Below, one piece after another: positions 22,373-25,638 of a DNA stretch of 25,638 nt. The notes below the pieces were generated by a model. The model did not search any database. It was not told where the DNA came from and saw only the letters and a list, made by a program, of their open reading frames with translations. The stretch comes from UBA1783 sp964449115 (GTDB lineage Bacteria; Bacillota_I; Bacilli_A; Erysipelotrichales; Erysipelotrichaceae): the NCBI GenBank assembly GCA_964449115.1, contig CAYUXW010000026.1, positions 1 to 25,638 of the forward strand, in the 5' to 3' direction. Both the position numbers and the translations under genes were made by a program. Numbering within the stretch: the stretch's first letter is position 1; every line of letters starts with the position of its first letter.

Positions 22373-22555
22373 CTAAACCTTATCTTTAATATCCTTTTGT
22401 GGATAAATTTCTTTATCAAGCCCAAGACGTTCCCTATTAGCAGCCAGTTCCTTAGCGTATTTCTTTTCTCTTTTCTTTTGTTTAAAATACTTATACACCA
22501 GGACACCAAAGAGCATCATTTGTGATGAAAATGAGTATTTTTTACGATTATCCAT
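22373..22555 (-). CDS. small protein of unknown function, 60 aa
   Basis: The start is MDNRKKYSFSS, then a short hydrophobic segment (about residues 13-24, MMLFGVLVYKYF) and a strongly charged, lysine/arginine-rich helix (KQKKREKKYAKELAANRERL). It could be a small membrane-associated protein. It has its own promoter 30 bases upstream and an SD (AGGAG) twelve bases before the ATG, which supports expression. No family recognised. Confidence 0.6.
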   Translation of the reverse strand: MDNRKKYSFSSQMMLFGVLVYKYFKQKKREKKYAKELAANRERLGLDKEIYPQKDIKDKV

Positions 22556-22578
22556 AATTGTTTTTATCTCCTATATAA

Positions 22579-22608
22579 ATTATAAAGTATTTTTAGCCTT
22601 TAATTCAA
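22579..22608 (-). promoter_or_regulatory. promoter of the 60-aa gene
   Basis: Minus-strand TTGAAT (22608-22603), 18-bp spacer, TATAAT (22584-22579). Its -35 overlaps the divergent promoter of the sugar-kinase gene. Confidence 0.65.
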
Positions 22609-22633
22609 ATATTAGGCATTTTCATAGTATAAT
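22604..22633 (+). promoter_or_regulatory. promoter of the PfkB-family kinase gene
   Basis: Plus-strand TATAAT (22628-22633) is a perfect -10; TTCAAA (22604-22609) is a weak -35 with an 18-bp spacer. It is 27 bases from the ATG. The -35 bases coincide with the -35 of the minus-strand promoter. Confidence 0.65.
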
Positions 22634-22659
22634 ATAACTAATAAGAAGGAGAATTTACA

Positions 22660-23541
22660 ATGAAAATATTAGTTTTTAGTTCCTTAAATATCGACCATAA
22701 TTATTATGTCAAACAAATTGCTAAACCAAAAGAAACAATATTTGCCAAAGAATATAATGTTGTTTCAGGAGGCAAGGGATTAAATGCTTCTATTGCCTTA
22801 GCTAGAAGTGGGGTGCACGTTTATTTAGCTGGTAACATTGGTAATGATGCTAAAATATTAGAAAGAGTTTTAGCTGACAACAAGGTTGATACTACCTATT
22901 TAAACAAAGTTGACGAGCCAAATGGTCATGCAGTTATTCAAATTGATGAAAATGGTGAAAACTCTATTTTCATCTATGGTGGAAGCAATCAATCAATCAC
23001 AACTGAATATATCGATTTGGTTCTTTCTAAGTTTGAGAAAGGAGATTTATTAATCTTGCAAAACGAAATCAACAATCAGATTTATCTGATTAACAAAGCC
23101 AGTGAACTTGGTTTAACCATTATGTTAAATCCTTCTCCATTCAATGATGACATTTACACCTATCCTTTAAGTAAAATTGATTATTTCTTCATCAACGAAG
23201 TTGAAGGAAAAGGTTTCACCAATGAAACAGATCCGCTTAGAATCCTGGACGAATTAAAAGTTATGTATCCAAAGGCTAAAGTCATCTTAACCTTAGGAAG
23301 CATTGGTGCATATTATCAAGATGGTGATTATAGAATCTTCCAGGAAGCTTTCAAAGTAAAAGCTATTGATACTGTTGGTGCTGGCGATACCTTTATGGGC
23401 TACTTCTCATACGGTTTATCGCAAGGCTTTAATCCTGAAAAATGTTTACTATTAGCAACAAAAGCCAGCTCATTAACCGTTCAAAGAAAAGGAGCAGCTG
23501 ATTCTATTCCAACTTTAAAAGAAGTTAATGAAATAGAATAA
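22660..23541 (+). CDS. PfkB-family carbohydrate kinase, ribokinase-like
   Basis: A 293-aa PfkB kinase that phosphorylates a sugar using ATP. The N-terminal motif GGKGLNASIALARSG (residues about 37-51) is the PfkB signature 1, and DTVGAGDTFMGYF near residue 240 is signature 2, with Asp247 as catalytic base. Overall length and the opening FSSLNIDHNYYV resemble ribokinases (which act on ribose) more than 1-phosphofructokinases. No ribose transporter or pentose gene is nearby, so the substrate is unproven. AAGGAG precedes the ATG. The gene stands alone on the plus strand. Confidence 0.9.
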   Translation: MKILVFSSLNIDHNYYVKQIAKPKETIFAKEYNVVSGGKGLNASIALARSGVHVYLAGNIGNDAKILERVLADNKVDTTYLNKVDEPNGHAVIQIDENGENSIFIYGGSNQSITTEYIDLVLSKFEKGDLLILQNEINNQIYLINKASELGLTIMLNPSPFNDDIYTYPLSKIDYFFINEVEGKGFTNETDPLRILDELKVMYPKAKVILTLGSIGAYYQDGDYRIFQEAFKVKAIDTVGAGDTFMGYFSYGLSQGFNPEKCLLLATKASSLTVQRKGAADSIPTLKEVNEIE

Positions 23542-23567
23542 AAACATTAATAATTTTAAATCACAAA

Positions 23568-23596
23568 AAAAAGACAAGCGCTAAACTTGTCTTTTT
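23568..23596. terminator. bidirectional terminator between convergent genes
   Basis: An 11-bp perfect stem (AAAAAGACAAG at 23568-23578 with its complement at 23586-23596, 7-nt loop) begins and ends in A/T runs, so it gives a U tract in either direction. It lies between the stops of the plus-strand kinase and minus-strand enoate reductase genes. Confidence 0.9.
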
Positions 23597-23602
23597 ACTT
23601 GT

Positions 23603-25638
23603 TTAAATTCTCATTCCGACATCCCAGGCACGCCAGATAACTGTTCTCAGGCTTCCTACCTTTCGACAGTCACCAACCAGGTGAACATTTTTAGCTCTTG
23701 ATGTAAGTGGGGCAGGATTGTATCCAACTGCTGAAATTACACTATCTGCCTTGATGTCAGTAACTTTTCCATCTTTATCTTTAATAGTTACTCCATCATC
23801 TCTAATTTCAGTAGCTACCGAATTCAGATAGACTGGTGCTTCTTTATAAGCCAGCATTTCTCTTAAGAATGAACTGTTGGCCAGGCAGACTCCCTTAACC
23901 GCAATCAAGTCATTTTTCATTTCTACCACAACTGGTTTTTTACCCTTCAGGATTAAATCGTAGGCTACTTCACAGCCAGTCAAACCTCCACCAATGACAA
24001 CAACATTTTCGCCTACTTCTACACCTCTTAAATAGTCAGTAGCATCTATTGCTTTTTCAAAACCTTTAATTGGTAGAGTTTTTGGTGTTGAACCAGTAGC
24101 GATGACAATCTCATCAGCATCTAAAGTGGAAATATCCTTGATTTCAGTATTGAAATTGACTTCAATCTCTTTTTCTTTGATTTCTCTTAAATACCACTGC
24201 AGCAATTTCTTATCATTTTCTTTAAACGGGAAGTTAGCTGCCTGAATAAAGATACCACCTAAAACATCACTCTTTTCATAAATCACTGGATGATGTCCTC
24301 GAGCTTTTAGCAGCAGGGCTATTTCCATTCCTCCAACACCACCACCAATTATAGCTACTTTTTTAGGATTGTTGGTTTCTACAATCTTGTATTTTTTAGT
24401 CTGCATAGTAATTGGATTTAGTGCACATCTTGCCATCTTCAAGGCATCGATTAAATCCTGATCATTAGCACTGCCTTCATATTTAGCCATTGTGAAACAA
24501 GCATTGTGACAGCGGATACAAGGTTTAATTTCTTCTTCTTTACCAGCCATCAGCTTGGTTACCCAAGTTGGATCAACCAAAAACTGTCTGGCAATTCCTA
24601 ATCCATCAATTTTATTTTCAGCAATTGATTTAGCTCCATCAGCGATATCCATATTGCCCGCACAGACAACTGGAATATCAACAAAGTTTTTAATATGTTC
24701 TACATATTTGAGGTTACAGTTTTTATCCATATATCCTGGTGGATGAGCCCAATACCAGGCATCATAAGTCCCGTTGTCGCAGTTAAGCATATCATAACCT
24801 GCATCCTGTAAGTACTTGGCAGCTCTTTCTGACTCTTCCATATCTCTTCCCACTTCGACATATTCTTCACCAGGTAAAGCTCCACTTCTAAACCCCTTAG
24901 TTTTAGAAACAACTGAATATCTCAGTGAAACTGGATAGTCTTTACCACACTCACGTTTAATTGCCTGAACTATTTCTACTGGAAAACGATATCTGTTTTC
25001 AAAAGAGCCACCATATTCATCTTCTCTGAAATTAGAGTACTTCAAGGTGAACTGGTCTAACAAATAACCTTCATGAACAGCGTGAATTTCTACTCCATCT
25101 ACTCCAGCTTCCATACATAACTTAGCAGTTTTGGCAAAAGCTTCAACTATCTCCTTTATCTCTTCTTTTGTCATTGGACGAGAATAGATATCATCTGCCC
25201 ATCTGTTTGGCGTAGCTGAAGCACTGGCAGTAATATAATCCATATCAAAGATTGGCTTACCCAAGGTACCAACAACCTTATTTTTAAGCATCAGAACCAT
25301 TAGATGATTTACAGCCATTGCTCTACCAAAACCAGCAGTCAGCTGAATAAACATTTTAGCCCCAGTTTTATGGAATTCATCCATGAACTCCTTTAGTTTT
25401 TTAAATTTACCCTTATTCTGATACAGCCACATACCTCCCATTGGGTCTTTAATAGGAGCAATACCAGGAATAACCAGTCCAACATTGTTTTTAGCTTTTT
25501 CCAATAAGAAGTTAGCAGCTTCTTTATCGAAATGGTTTGGTTCCATCCAGCCAAAAATACTGGTGCCTCCCATTGGACACATAACAATTCTGTTTTTAAT
25601 TTCTACATTTCCTATTTTCCAAGGAGTAAACAAGGCAT
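23603..25638 (-). CDS. Old Yellow Enzyme/4Fe-4S flavoenzyme, 2-enoate reductase-like, 5' end missing
   Basis: An FMN/4Fe-4S/FAD enzyme of the 2-enoate reductase/2,4-dienoyl-CoA reductase family, which reduces C=C bonds of unsaturated acids or steroids in anaerobes; bile-acid enzymes BaiCD/BaiH belong to the same family. The N-terminal OYE-like barrel has FTPWKIGNVEIKNRIVMCPM and IHAVHEGYLLDQFT with EDEYGGSFENRYRF. The 4Fe-4S motif starts CIRCHNAC (first Cys codon at 24518-24520), with the fourth Cys 23 residues after the third (codon 24425-24427), a longer loop than the 11-12 residues I expect. Two Rossmann motifs follow (VAIIGGGVGGME, VVVIGGGLTGCE). The reading frame runs to the window edge (GCC TTG TTT = ALF); no convincing start is in view, so the gene is probably truncated there. 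Confidence 0.92.
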   Translation of the reverse strand, partial: ALFTPWKIGNVEIKNRIVMCPMGGTSIFGWMEPNHFDKEAANFLLEKAKNNVGLVIPGIAPIKDPMGGMWLYQNKGKFKKLKEFMDEFHKTGAKMFIQLTAGFGRAMAVNHLMVLMLKNKVVGTLGKPIFDMDYITASASATPNRWADDIYSRPMTKEEIKEIVEAFAKTAKLCMEAGVDGVEIHAVHEGYLLDQFTLKYSNFREDEYGGSFENRYRFPVEIVQAIKRECGKDYPVSLRYSVVSKTKGFRSGALPGEEYVEVGRDMEESERAAKYLQDAGYDMLNCDNGTYDAWYWAHPPGYMDKNCNLKYVEHIKNFVDIPVVCAGNMDIADGAKSIAENKIDGLGIARQFLVDPTWVTKLMAGKEEEIKPCIRCHNACFTMAKYEGSANDQDLIDALKMARCALNPITMQTKKYKIVETNNPKKVAIIGGGVGGMEIALLLKARGHHPVIYEKSDVLGGIFIQAANFPFKENDKKLLQWYLREIKEKEIEVNFNTEIKDISTLDADEIVIATGSTPKTLPIKGFEKAIDATDYLRGVEVGENVVVIGGGLTGCEVAYDLILKGKKPVVVEMKNDLIAVKGVCLANSSFLREMLAYKEAPVYLNSVATEIRDDGVTIKDKDGKVTDIKADSVISAVGYNPAPLTSRAKNVHLVGDCRKVGSLRTVIWRAWDVGMRI

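Noticed and set aside
25633..25635. TTG at 25633 as the start of the enoate-reductase-like gene
   Set aside because: The frame remains open to the window edge with family-like ALFTPWKIG wording and no SD, so TTG is probably an internal Leu codon.

Overview
The window is chromosomal core sequence of a low-GC Firmicute. The gene order matches the Bacillus block cysS-mrnC-rlmB-sigH-rpmG-secE-nusG / rplKAJL-ybxB-rpoBC. Two protein details point to the Erysipelotrichia/Mollicutes side of the phylum: L11 has a shortened proline linker (PGPALAS instead of a PxPPVGPALGQ-type linker), and RpoB has Asn where E. coli has His526. I therefore infer an Erysipelotrichia (Coprobacillus/Erysipelatoclostridium-like) bacterium, probably a gut anaerobe. 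The genus cannot be fixed from this sequence.

Layout: almost everything is on the minus strand, so transcription order runs from high to low coordinates. 25638-23603 is a 5'-truncated flavin/4Fe-4S enoate-reductase-like enzyme. 22660-23541 (+) is a ribokinase-family PfkB sugar kinase, the only convincing plus-strand gene; it converges on the enoate reductase at a shared bidirectional terminator. 22555-22373 is a 60-aa protein of unknown function, and 22221-21667 a DJ-1/PfpI protein. 21523-17443 is the cluster cysS, mrnC, rlmB, sigH, rpmG, secE, nusG (tRNA charging, rRNA maturation, a sigma factor, a ribosomal protein, secretion and elongation factors). 17384-13420 holds four genes that separate nusG from rplK: rlmA, a lipoprotein, a Cof-type HAD phosphatase and a DUF1846 protein. 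13270-11069 is rplK-rplA-rplJ-rplL with a recognisable L10 leader; then a class I methyltransferase (ybxB position), rpoB and rpoC. 2169-440 is tarI-tarJ for CDP-ribitol synthesis. 1-40 is the 5' end of a 16S rRNA gene, preceded by its promoters and leader (41-320).

The genes form the transcription and translation core: RNA polymerase beta/beta', NusG, L1/L10/L11/L12/L33, rRNA methyltransferases, Mini-III and CysRS. Small accessory units sit between them. Hairpin terminators and promoter-like sequences divide the run into units: cysS | mrnC-rlmB-sigH | rpmG-secE-nusG | rlmA-lipoprotein-HAD | DUF1846 | rplKA | rplJL | ybxB | rpoBC | tarIJ | rrn. The only stretch over 300 bases without a protein gene is 41-439, which holds the rrn promoters and leader plus the tarIJ terminator. 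I saw no mobile element, CRISPR array, tRNA or defence system. The points most worth checking are the Mollicutes-like RpoB and L11 residues, the enlarged RpoB, the rplK leader hairpins, and the nusG-rplK interruption.
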